DNA from: Lichenicola sp964248625
GTDB taxonomy: Bacteria; Pseudomonadota; Alphaproteobacteria; Acetobacterales; Acetobacteraceae
Direction: 5' to 3'
Assembly (NCBI GenBank): GCA_964248625.1
Contig: CAXTZG010000002.1
Coordinates: 1 to 64,000 of the forward strand
Length of the DNA: 64,000 nt
Positions within the stretch are counted from its first letter, which is position 1. The number at the start of each line of letters is the position of its first letter. Both the position numbers and the translations under genes were made by a program. The notes below the pieces were generated by a model. It saw nothing but the letters and a program-made list of their open reading frames with translations, searched no databases and was not told the DNA's origin. This document shows positions 34,468 to 42,092 of this stretch, in pieces.

Positions 34468-36391
34468 CGACGCCGGCACGCCATCGGCACCACCCGACAC
34501 GCGGGGCAGCAGGCCCCCGCGCCGCCCGTCCGCGCGGAAGACAACGAAACGGACGGGCCCCGCACCGTCGCCTGCCCCGGCGCCTGGCAAGGACGCGTGC
34601 GGCGAGCGTCATTTCGCCGGGCTTGGCATCTATCCCGGAATCGCGATCGGGCCGGTCGCGTTTGCGGTCGAGGCGCCGGCGCCGGTCGCGGCCCGGACCG
34701 TGCGGGCGGGGGATACCGGCGCCGAGGTGGCACGGCTCGACGAGGCGGTGCAGCGTTCGCTGCGCCAGCTCGAGAAGCTGAAGGCGCGTCTGGCCTTCCT
34801 GTCCGAGGACAGCCAGGCGGAGATCACGCCGCTGCTCGATGCCTACCGGCAGATGCTCGGGCCGTCGCGGCTGCTGCGCGGCGTGACCCGCCGGATCATG
34901 GAGGACGCGCTGAACGCCGAGGCGGCGGTGACGGCGGAGTCCGAGGCACTCGCCCAGAAGCTGGCGCCGCGGCCGCCGAAGGCCGGTGCGCCTGCCGCCG
35001 ACGGGGACGACCGGTCGGCTGCCCTGCGCCGGGCCGAGGAGGTGCGCGAGATCGGTCGCCGGCTGGTCCGCAACCTGACGCGGGCGCCGTTCCGCTCCTT
35101 TGCCCAGATCCCCGCCGGAGCGGTGCTGGTCACCGAGCAGCTGCGTCCGGCCGACGCCGCCCTGATCGATCCCGCGCGCATCGCCGCCGTGGTCATGGAT
35201 GACGGCGGCACCGCCGACCACACGGCCATCATGCTGCGCGCGCTGGGCATCCCCGCGGTGCTGGGCGTCGCCGGCTTTGCGGCCCAGGCCAAGACCGGCG
35301 CCCGGCTGGTGGTGGACGGGGCTACCGGCACCGTCACGCAGGATCCGTCCGAGACCACGCTCGCGGCGGCGCATCGTGCCGTCGTGTCCTATGCGCGCGA
35401 GCGGCAGCGGCTGGCGCGGCTGCGTCGCCTGCCGGCCCGGCTGTCGGGCGGCGAGGCGGTGGAGCTGCAGGCCAACCTCGAGCTGCCTGCGGAACTGCCG
35501 CTGATCGCCCAGGCGGGAGCGGCCGGCATCGGGCTGCTGCGCACCGAGTTCCTGTTCATCAGCGCCGAGCGCCTCCCGGACGAGACGGTGCAGGAGGAGG
35601 CCTATCTGGGGGTGGTCGAGGCGATGGGCGGCGACTGCTGCACCATCCGCCTGCTCGACTGGGGCGGCGAGAAGCAGAGCGAGGCGCTGAGTGCGGCAGG
35701 CTTCGTCACCGGCGGCGCCGACCTGAACCCGGCACTGGGCCTGCGCGGCCTGCGCCTGCTGCTGCTGCATCCGGAGGTGCTGGAAACCCAGCTGGCGGCG
35801 ATCCTGCGGGTCTCGGCAGCCGGCCCGGTGCGCATCCTGCTGCCGATGGTGACCACGGTCGCCGAGCTGCGCGCCACGCGCGAGATCTATGACCGGGTGG
35901 CGCGGCGGCTGCGCAGGAAGGGGGTCCGGCTCCCCGAAAGGCTGCCCCCGCTCGGGGTCATGGTCGAGACGCCGGCGGCGGCCCTCGGTGCCGAGACCCT
36001 GGCGCTGGATGCCGAGTTCCTGGCGATCGGCACCAACGACCTCACCATGTACACGCTCGCGGTCGACCGCTCCTCCAGCGACGTGTCGACGCTCTACGAT
36101 CCGCTGCATCCGGCGGTGCTGCACCTGATCGGCCAGGCGACCGACGCCGCCCTGCGGGCGCGGCGCCCGGTGTCGCTGTGCGGCGAGATCGCCGGCAATC
36201 CCGTCGTGGTGCCGCTGCTGATGGGCATGGGCCTGCGCTCGTTCAGCATGAACGCGTCCGCGATCCCGCGGGTGAAGCAGGTGGTCCGCAAGGCCTCCCT
36301 CGATGAGTGCCGCCGGCTGGCGCGCCGGGTGCTGGAGGAGAGCGACCCGCAGCAGGTGGCGACGCTTCTCAGCGACTTCGCCGCGCGATAA
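34454..36391 (+). CDS. ptsI: PTS enzyme I (phosphoenolpyruvate-protein phosphotransferase)
   Basis: 645 residues. A basic, proline-rich tail of about 50 residues precedes the EI fold. The active histidine is in GGTADHTAIM (His256), PEP-binding arginines lie in LGLRGLRL, FLAIGTNDLTMY follows and the catalytic cysteine is in SLCGEIAGNP. There is no N-terminal GAF domain, so this is the PtsI rather than PtsP type. It starts the phosphate chain EI-HPr-EIIA. The N-terminal tail is unusual and its role is unknown. Confidence 0.93.
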   Translation: MSRTDDAGTPSAPPDTRGSRPPRRPSARKTTKRTGPAPSPAPAPGKDACGERHFAGLGIYPGIAIGPVAFAVEAPAPVAARTVRAGDTGAEVARLDEAVQRSLRQLEKLKARLAFLSEDSQAEITPLLDAYRQMLGPSRLLRGVTRRIMEDALNAEAAVTAESEALAQKLAPRPPKAGAPAADGDDRSAALRRAEEVREIGRRLVRNLTRAPFRSFAQIPAGAVLVTEQLRPADAALIDPARIAAVVMDDGGTADHTAIMLRALGIPAVLGVAGFAAQAKTGARLVVDGATGTVTQDPSETTLAAAHRAVVSYARERQRLARLRRLPARLSGGEAVELQANLELPAELPLIAQAGAAGIGLLRTEFLFISAERLPDETVQEEAYLGVVEAMGGDCCTIRLLDWGGEKQSEALSAAGFVTGGADLNPALGLRGLRLLLLHPEVLETQLAAILRVSAAGPVRILLPMVTTVAELRATREIYDRVARRLRRKGVRLPERLPPLGVMVETPAAALGAETLALDAEFLAIGTNDLTMYTLAVDRSSSDVSTLYDPLHPAVLHLIGQATDAALRARRPVSLCGEIAGNPVVVPLLMGMGLRSFSMNASAIPRVKQVVRKASLDECRRLARRVLEESDPQQVATLLSDFAAR

Positions 36392-36401
36392 GCACGCCGC
36401 C

Positions 36402-37976
36402 ATGACCGACGACATCCTGCCGATCCGCCGCGCGCTGCTTTCCGTTTCCGACAAGACCGGCCTGCTTGAGCTGGCCCGGGCGCTGGCGGCGCATGGCGCG
36501 GAGCTGCTGTCCACCGGAGGATCGGCGCGCGCGCTGCGCGAGGCCGGCTTCGCCGTCACCGAGGTGTCGGACCATACCGGCTTCCCGGAAATCCTGGACG
36601 GGCGGGTGAAGACCCTGGTGCCGCAGATCCATGGCGGCATCCTCGGCCGCCGCGACCTGCCCGAGCACCTGGCGCAGATGCAGGCGCACGGCATCGCCCC
36701 CATCGACCTGGTCTGCGTCAACCTCTACCCGTTCGAGGCGGCGGTGGCGTCCGGCGCCGCGCCCGCGGACTGCATCGAGACCATCGACATCGGCGGCCCG
36801 GCGCTGATCCGCGCGGCCGCCAAGAACCATCCGCACGTCGTCGTGCTGACCGATCCGGCGCAGTACGAGGCCGTGGCCGACAGCCTGCGGACGCTGCGCG
36901 GCACCACGCTGGCCGATCGCCGCGCCTGGGCCGGCGCCGCCTATGGCCGCACCGCCGCCTATGACACGGCGATCGCCGCCTGGTTCGCGGCCGAGCGCGG
37001 TGACCTGCTGCCGCAGCGGCTGGCGCTGGCGGGCCTGCGGGCCGAAAGCCTGCGCTACGGCGAGAACCCGCATCAGCAGGCGGCCTTCTACACTGATGGC
37101 AGCCAGCGGCCCGGCATCGCCACCGCGCGGCAGGTGCAGGGCAAGTCGCTGTCCTACAACAACCTCAACGACACCGACGCCGCCTTCGAGGCGGTGGCCG
37201 AGCTCGACGGCCCGGCGGTGGTGATCGTCAAGCATGCCAATCCCTGCGGCGTCGCCGTGGCCGCGGACCTGGCAACCGCCTGGGAACTGGCGCTGCGCTG
37301 CGATCCCGTTTCGGCGTTCGGGGGCATCGTCGCCGTCAACCGCACGCTGGACGAGGCGGCGGCGATCCGGATGGCCGGGATCTTCACCGAGGTGATCGTC
37401 GCCCCCGACGCCACCGAGGCGGCCCGGGCGGTGCTGGCGGCGAAGAAAAACCTGCGCCTGCTGCTGACTGGATCGCTGCCCGACCCGCTCTCGCCCGGCC
37501 TGATGCTCAAGAGCGTCGCCGGCGGCTTCCTGGCGCAGACCCGCGACAATGGCCGGCCGGACAGCCTGCGGGTAGCAACGAAGCGCGCGCCCACGGAAGC
37601 CGAGCTTGCCGACCTGCTGCTGGCCTTCCGCGTCGCCAAGCACGTGAAGTCGAACGCGATCGTCTATGTCCGGGACGGCGCCACCGTGGGGATCGGTGCC
37701 GGCCAGATGAGCCGGGTCGACTCCGCGCGCATCGCCGCCTCCAAGGGCGCCGAGGCTGCAAAGGCGGCCGGGCTCGATGTCCGGCTGACCGAGGGCAGCG
37801 TCGTCGCCTCGGATGCGTTCTTCCCGTTCGCAGACGGGCTCGAGGTCGCCATCGAGGCCGGTGCCACCGCCGTGATCCAGCCGGGCGGCTCGATCCGCGA
37901 CGCCGAGGTGATCGCCGCCGCCGACAAGGCCGGCGTGGCGATGGTGTTCACCGCCATCCGCCATTTCAGGCATTGA
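36402..37976 (+). CDS. purH: Bifunctional AICAR formyltransferase/IMP cyclohydrolase
   Basis: 524 residues. N-terminal IMP cyclohydrolase domain (ALLSVSDKTGLLELA, STGGSARAL, DGRVKTLVPQIHGGIL) and C-terminal formyltransferase with LRYGENPHQ, KHANPCG and SDAFFPFADG. It performs the last two steps of purine synthesis. Length is normal. It lies ten bases after the EI gene, so it may share the transcript. Confidence 0.97.
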   Translation: MTDDILPIRRALLSVSDKTGLLELARALAAHGAELLSTGGSARALREAGFAVTEVSDHTGFPEILDGRVKTLVPQIHGGILGRRDLPEHLAQMQAHGIAPIDLVCVNLYPFEAAVASGAAPADCIETIDIGGPALIRAAAKNHPHVVVLTDPAQYEAVADSLRTLRGTTLADRRAWAGAAYGRTAAYDTAIAAWFAAERGDLLPQRLALAGLRAESLRYGENPHQQAAFYTDGSQRPGIATARQVQGKSLSYNNLNDTDAAFEAVAELDGPAVVIVKHANPCGVAVAADLATAWELALRCDPVSAFGGIVAVNRTLDEAAAIRMAGIFTEVIVAPDATEAARAVLAAKKNLRLLLTGSLPDPLSPGLMLKSVAGGFLAQTRDNGRPDSLRVATKRAPTEAELADLLLAFRVAKHVKSNAIVYVRDGATVGIGAGQMSRVDSARIAASKGAEAAKAAGLDVRLTEGSVVASDAFFPFADGLEVAIEAGATAVIQPGGSIRDAEVIAAADKAGVAMVFTAIRHFRH

Positions 37977-38003
37977 CTGGCCTCGGCGCTAGCAACGGAG
38001 CGA

Positions 38004-38020
38004 TTTAGAATTGTTCGCAT
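38004..38020 (+). promoter_or_regulatory. Iron-control-element-like box (Irr site) upstream of mbfA
   Basis: TTTAGAA-TTG-TTCGCAT has a perfect left half and a partial right half of the ICE palindrome TTTAGAA-N3-TTCTAAA bound by the haem-responsive regulator Irr. It is in a rare AT-rich stretch 89 bases before the mbfA start. A candidate promoter TTGCAG (38054-38059) and AATTAT (38077-38082), spacing 17, follows downstream. In rhizobia mbfA is controlled by Irr through such a box. Confidence 0.55.
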
Positions 38021-38108
38021 CGGGATCGTGACTGTCGTGAAGCCGCGAAGCATTTGCAGCGTCATGCTTTAACTTGAATTATCGGCCGGTAGTGGCAAAT
38101 GATCGCCG

Positions 38109-39065
38109 ATGCGGAAATTCGATGAGCTGACGGAACGGGACCTTCTCGCCCTGGCGATCGCCAACGAGGAGGAGGACGGGCGGATCTACGCCGACTTCGC
38201 GCACCAGCTGCGGGAGCATTTTCCTGACAGCGCCGGCATCTTTGTCGAGATGGCGCACGAGGAGCAGGATCATCGCCGCCGGCTGATCGACCTGTACACC
38301 ACGCGCTTCGGCGACCACATCCCGCTGGTGCGCAGGCAGGACGTGGCCGGTTTCGTGCATCGCCGTCCGGCCTGGCAGGTGCAGCGCCAAGGCATCGACG
38401 CGATCCGTCGCCACTCGCGGCAGATGGAGCTCGACGCCGCCCGCTTCTACCGGCAGGCGGCCAGCCGCACGTCCGACACCTCGATCCGCAAGCTGCTGGG
38501 CGACCTGGCGGAAGCGGAGGACGCGCACGAGCAGGCCGCCGGCGCCATCGAGCTCAGGCGCCTGCCGGCCAGCAAGCGCGAGGGCGAGGATGCCGAGGCC
38601 CGCCGCCGCTTCGTGCTGCAGGTGGTGCAGCCGGGGCTGGTCGGGCTGATGGACGGCTCGGTGTCGACGCTGGCGCCGGTGTTCGCGGCCGCCTTCGCCA
38701 CCCACCTGCCGTGGAACGCGTTCCTGATCGGCATCGCCGCCTCCGTCGGCGCCGGCATCTCGATGGGCTTCGCCGAGGCCCTGTCCGACGACGGCAAGCT
38801 GTCCGGTCGCGGCGCGCCGCTGCTGCGCGGGCTGATCTGCGGGCTGATGACCATGGCGGGCGGCATCGGCCATACCCTGCCGTTCCTGATCCACGACTTC
38901 TCCCGGGCGCTTACCGTGGCGCTGGTCGTGGTGGTGCTGGAGCTGGCGCTGATCTCGTGGATACGCTGGCGCTACCAGGACACGCCGATCGTGTCGGCGG
39001 TGATCCAGATCCTGTTCGGCGGCGGGCTGGTGTTCGCAGCCGGGGTGCTGATCGGCTCGGCCTGA
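38109..39065 (+). CDS. mbfA: Membrane-bound ferritin-like iron exporter (Er-VIT, MbfA-like)
   Basis: 318 residues. Residues 1-165 are a ferritin-like (erythrin) four-helix domain with iron-ligand glutamates (ANEEEDGRIY, MAHEEQDHRRR, AEAEDAHEQ). Residues 175-318 form a VIT1/CCC1 membrane domain with four to five helices (GLVGLMDGSVSTLAPVFAAA). Such proteins export ferrous iron and protect against iron and peroxide stress. The ICE-like box upstream agrees with Irr control. No clear Shine-Dalgarno precedes the ATG. Confidence 0.9.
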   Translation: MRKFDELTERDLLALAIANEEEDGRIYADFAHQLREHFPDSAGIFVEMAHEEQDHRRRLIDLYTTRFGDHIPLVRRQDVAGFVHRRPAWQVQRQGIDAIRRHSRQMELDAARFYRQAASRTSDTSIRKLLGDLAEAEDAHEQAAGAIELRRLPASKREGEDAEARRRFVLQVVQPGLVGLMDGSVSTLAPVFAAAFATHLPWNAFLIGIAASVGAGISMGFAEALSDDGKLSGRGAPLLRGLICGLMTMAGGIGHTLPFLIHDFSRALTVALVVVVLELALISWIRWRYQDTPIVSAVIQILFGGGLVFAAGVLIGSA

Positions 39066-39087
39066 GCGGACAGGCCCTGCGTCGGCC

Positions 39088-39115
39088 TTCTGGTCAACCC
39101 AGAACCTGCTAGGCT
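39088..39115 (+). promoter_or_regulatory. Promoter of lolA, apparently leaderless
   Basis: TTCTGG (39088-39093) and TAGGCT (39110-39115), spaced 16, would place the transcription start at or within two bases of the lolA ATG (39124). No Shine-Dalgarno precedes that ATG. TTCTGG and CCAGAA (39099-39104) also form an inverted repeat across the spacer. Confidence 0.4.
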
Positions 39116-39123
39116 GGCCCATC

Positions 39124-39729
39124 ATGCGCAGCCTCCTCGTATCCGCCCTGTTCCTCGTCGTCACGCAAGCTGCCCTGGCGCAGACGCCTGCGGTGCAGAT
39201 CACGCCTGCGGACCGGGGCTGGATCGCCCGGATCCAGGACACGCTGAACGGCCTGACCACGCTGAAGGGCCGGTTCCAGCAGATCGCGCCCGACGGCCGC
39301 CGCAGCACCGGCACCGTCTGGCTCGACCGGCCGGGCCGCATGCGCTTCGAGTACGACAAGCCGAACCCGCTGCTGCTGGTGGCGGGCGGCGACAAGCTGG
39401 TCTTCACCGACAGCGCGCTCAAGCAGACCACCGAGATCCCGCTGGAGAAGACCCCGCTCGGGCTGCTGCTGAGGCCGAACCTGGCCTTGTCCGGCGACGT
39501 GACGGTGACCGGCTTCAGCCACGCGGCCGGTCTGCTGCAGGTGACGCTGGTGCGCACCGCGTCCCCGTCGGACGGCAGCCTGACGGTCTTCATGAGCGAC
39601 AGCCCGCTCAGCCTGCGCGGCTGGAGCGTGATCGACGCGCAGGGTCGCCAAACGCGGATCGACCTGTTCGACGTCGCGACCGGCGTGCCGGTGCAGCAGG
39701 CTTTGTTTGACACCCGGGTCGCCGACTAG
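39124..39729 (+). CDS. lolA: Outer-membrane lipoprotein carrier protein LolA
   Basis: 201 residues. A Sec signal peptide (SLLVSALFLVVTQAALA, cleavage after about residue 19) precedes the LolA fold, with LKGRFQQIAPDGRRSTGTVWLDRPGRMRF-type strands and GWSVIDAQGRQTRIDL near the end. It ferries lipoproteins across the periplasm from LolCDE to the outer membrane. It stands alone, with its own promoter. Confidence 0.9.
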   Translation: MRSLLVSALFLVVTQAALAQTPAVQITPADRGWIARIQDTLNGLTTLKGRFQQIAPDGRRSTGTVWLDRPGRMRFEYDKPNPLLLVAGGDKLVFTDSALKQTTEIPLEKTPLGLLLRPNLALSGDVTVTGFSHAAGLLQVTLVRTASPSDGSLTVFMSDSPLSLRGWSVIDAQGRQTRIDLFDVATGVPVQQALFDTRVAD

Positions 39730-39747
39730 CGGCCTGCGGCACGGTCC

Positions 39748-39781
39748 CGCCGGTCTGGAGAACCAAACCGGGAGACCGGCG
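39748..39781 (+). terminator. Inverted repeat after lolA
   Basis: CGCCGGTCT (39748-39756) and AGACCGGCG (39773-39781) form a nine-base-pair stem with a 16-base loop 19 bases after the lolA stop. Only a short TT follows, so termination would be factor-assisted or weak. Confidence 0.35.
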
Positions 39782-39881
39782 TTCCGTCGTGCAAACGGGG
39801 TCGCCGCATAGGCCCTTCGGCATCGATGCGATCGGATGCTAGGATCGGACCCCACACGCACGCTGGATCGATCATGAGATC

Positions 39882-39941
39882 ATGACGTCTTTCTTCAAGC
39901 CTCGCTTCGCCCCGTTCCGGCCCGGTATGGACGTGGCCTGA
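39882..39941 (+). CDS. Possible 19-residue leader ORF coupled to nagA
   Basis: ATG to TGA, a short basic and Phe-rich peptide (MTSFFKPRFAPFRPGMDVA). Its stop overlaps the nagA ATG by one base (TGATG). nagA itself has no ribosome-binding site, so translation could be coupled through this frame. The small ORF also lacks a strong Shine-Dalgarno, so it may be chance. Confidence 0.2.
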   Translation: MTSFFKPRFAPFRPGMDVA

Positions 39942-41170
39942 TGTTCGAGACCGCGCTCTGCGGCGCCCGGATCTTCACCGGCGACACCACCCTCATCGGC
40001 CATGCCCTGCTGCTGCGCGACGACCGGATCGTCGGACTGGCACCGATGGGCTCGCTGCCGCGGGATACGCGGATGCAGGCGATCGACGGGCTGCTGGCAC
40101 CGGGATTCGTTGATCTTCAGGTCAATGGCGGCGGCGGCGTCCTGTTCAATGCCGAGCCGACGCGAGACGGGCTGGCCGCGATCGCGTCGGCCCATGCGCC
40201 GCACGGCACCACCGCCATGCTGCCGACCTTCATCACCGACCATCCGGATGCGATGGCGACGGCGATCGGCGCCGTGAGGACCGCACTGGCGGATGGGCTG
40301 GCGGGCATCGCCGGGCTGCATCTCGAAGGACCCTTCCTGAGCCCCGATCGCGCGGGCGCGCACGATCCGGCCCTGATCCGGGCGATGACCGAGGACGACC
40401 TGCGCCTGATCTTGGAAAGCGGGATCGACCACCTGCTGCTCACCGTCGCCGCCGAAACCGTCTCGCCGGCGCAGATCGAGCAGCTGGTGCGCGCGGGCGT
40501 GGTGGTGAGCCTGGGCCACAGCGATGCCGACGCGGACACCGTGTCGGCCGCGATCGATGCCGGCGCCACCGGCGTTACCCACCTGTTCAACGCCATGTCG
40601 CAGATGACCGGTCGGGCGCCGGGCCTGGTCGGCACCGCCCTCGATCGCGGCGAGGTCTGGGCCGGGCTGATCGTCGACATGCACCACGTCGATCCGGTGA
40701 TGCTGCGCATCGCGCTGGCGGCCAAGCGCCTCCCGGGACGCCTACTGCTGGTGACCGATGCGATGCCTCCGGCCGGCACCGACCTCGACAGCTTCATGCT
40801 GAACAACCGTCTCGTGCGACGCGAGGCGGGCCGGCTGACGCTTGCCGACGGGACGCTCGCCGGCTCGGACCTGACCATGGACCGGGCGGTCGAGAATGCG
40901 GTGCTGGATCTCGAGCTGCCGGTCGAGGAGGCGCTGCGCATGGCCAGCCTCTACCCGTCGCGCTTCATGGGCATGGAGGATACCCATGGCCGGCTCGAGG
41001 CCGGACGGGCGGCGGACATCGTGCTGTTGGACGACGCGCTGAGCTGCCGGCGCTGCTGGCGAGACGGCGTCGAGCTGCCTCAATCCTCCGCCGGCATGCC
41101 CCCGGCCGCATCCGGCGCCGGATCGGCGGCCGCCTTGTCCGCCGCCGCCAGCTCCATCGCGCGCGCATAG
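39941..41170 (+). CDS. nagA: N-acetylglucosamine-6-phosphate deacetylase
   Basis: 409 residues. Amidohydrolase fold with GLLAPGFVDLQVNG, the metal glutamate in GLHLEGPFLSP, histidines in LGHSDAD and THLFNAM, and the catalytic aspartate in VTDAMPP. It converts GlcNAc-6-phosphate to glucosamine-6-phosphate, feeding amino-sugar recycling. No nagB or nagE is near. The last ~30 codons (Ala/Ser-rich) overlap the converging rsmI gene by 91 bases, so the true C-terminus may be an unconserved tail. Confidence 0.92.
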   Translation: MFETALCGARIFTGDTTLIGHALLLRDDRIVGLAPMGSLPRDTRMQAIDGLLAPGFVDLQVNGGGGVLFNAEPTRDGLAAIASAHAPHGTTAMLPTFITDHPDAMATAIGAVRTALADGLAGIAGLHLEGPFLSPDRAGAHDPALIRAMTEDDLRLILESGIDHLLLTVAAETVSPAQIEQLVRAGVVVSLGHSDADADTVSAAIDAGATGVTHLFNAMSQMTGRAPGLVGTALDRGEVWAGLIVDMHHVDPVMLRIALAAKRLPGRLLLVTDAMPPAGTDLDSFMLNNRLVRREAGRLTLADGTLAGSDLTMDRAVENAVLDLELPVEEALRMASLYPSRFMGMEDTHGRLEAGRAADIVLLDDALSCRRCWRDGVELPQSSAGMPPAASGAGSAAALSAAASSIARA

Positions 41171-42069
41171 ACCACGCGGCGCGGCAGGTGCACCGCACCT
41201 GCCACCAGGGTCGCCGCATCCTTGACCGAATGGCTGGCCAGGGCCGCGCGCAGGCGCTGGTCCAGCCCGTCCGCATCCGCCTCCTCCGCCGGAGCCGGCC
41301 CGACCAGCACGGTGATCTCGCCGCGCGCGGCGGCGGTCGCGTAGAAGGCCGCGAGTTCGTCCAGGCCGCCGCGCCGGATCTCCTCGAACCGCTTGGTCAG
41401 CTCACGCGCCACCGCCGCCTCGCGGGCGCCGAACACCGCATGCAGGTCGGCCAGCATCTCGGCCAGCCGATGCGGCGCCTCGTGCCAGATCAGCGTCGCC
41501 GACAGCCCGGCGCGCTCGGCTGCCCGCAGCCGCCCGAACCCGTCCAGCCGGGCGGCGGACCGGGGTGCCGCGAAGCCCAGGAACAGGAACGGATGCGGCG
41601 GCAGGCCCGACAGGGTCAGGGCGGTGATCGCGGCGTTGGCGCCGGGTGCCGCGGTGACCGGGATGCCGGCCTCGATCGCCGCCCGCACCAGGCGGTAGCC
41701 CGGATCCGACAGCAGCGGCGTCCCGGCGTCGGACACGAGGGCCACGCGCCGCCCGCGTCGCAGCATGTCGAGCAGGGCCGGGATGCGCTGGCGCTCGTTA
41801 TGCTCGTGCAGCGCCTCGGTGCGGGCCGAGATGTGCTTGGCCGAGAACAGGCGGGCGGTGGTGCGGGTATCCTCGCACAGCACCAGCTCGGCCAACTGCA
41901 GGGCGGCGACGGCGCGCTCGGTCATGTCGCCGAGGTTGCCGATCGGTGTCGATACGAGAACGAGCCCGGGAACGATGCCGTGTGCTAGGACGTCCTGCCA
42001 CGGGGCGTCGTCGGCCGGCGGGTCGTGTTCGGGTGAAGCAGGGGGAAGGGATGACGGGTCTTCGGGCAT
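41080..42069 (-). CDS. rsmI: 16S rRNA 2'-O-ribose C1402 methyltransferase
   Basis: 329 residues. Tetrapyrrole-methylase fold with STPIGNLGDMTERAV, CEDTRTTARL, SDAGTPLLSDPGY and PGANAAITALTLSGLP. It methylates C1402 of 16S rRNA with SAM. An N-terminal extension of ~35 residues before the fold is Pro/Asp-rich. It is divergent from the lpoA-like gene, the arrangement known for rsmI in many proteobacteria. Its 3' end overlaps nagA. Confidence 0.95.
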   Translation of the reverse strand: MPEDPSSLPPASPEHDPPADDAPWQDVLAHGIVPGLVLVSTPIGNLGDMTERAVAALQLAELVLCEDTRTTARLFSAKHISARTEALHEHNERQRIPALLDMLRRGRRVALVSDAGTPLLSDPGYRLVRAAIEAGIPVTAAPGANAAITALTLSGLPPHPFLFLGFAAPRSAARLDGFGRLRAAERAGLSATLIWHEAPHRLAEMLADLHAVFGAREAAVARELTKRFEEIRRGGLDELAAFYATAAARGEITVLVGPAPAEEADADGLDQRLRAALASHSVKDAATLVAGAVHLPRRVVYARAMELAAADKAAADPAPDAAGGMPAED

Positions 42070-42092
42070 CGCATCAAAGGGCGCGCGTCGCC

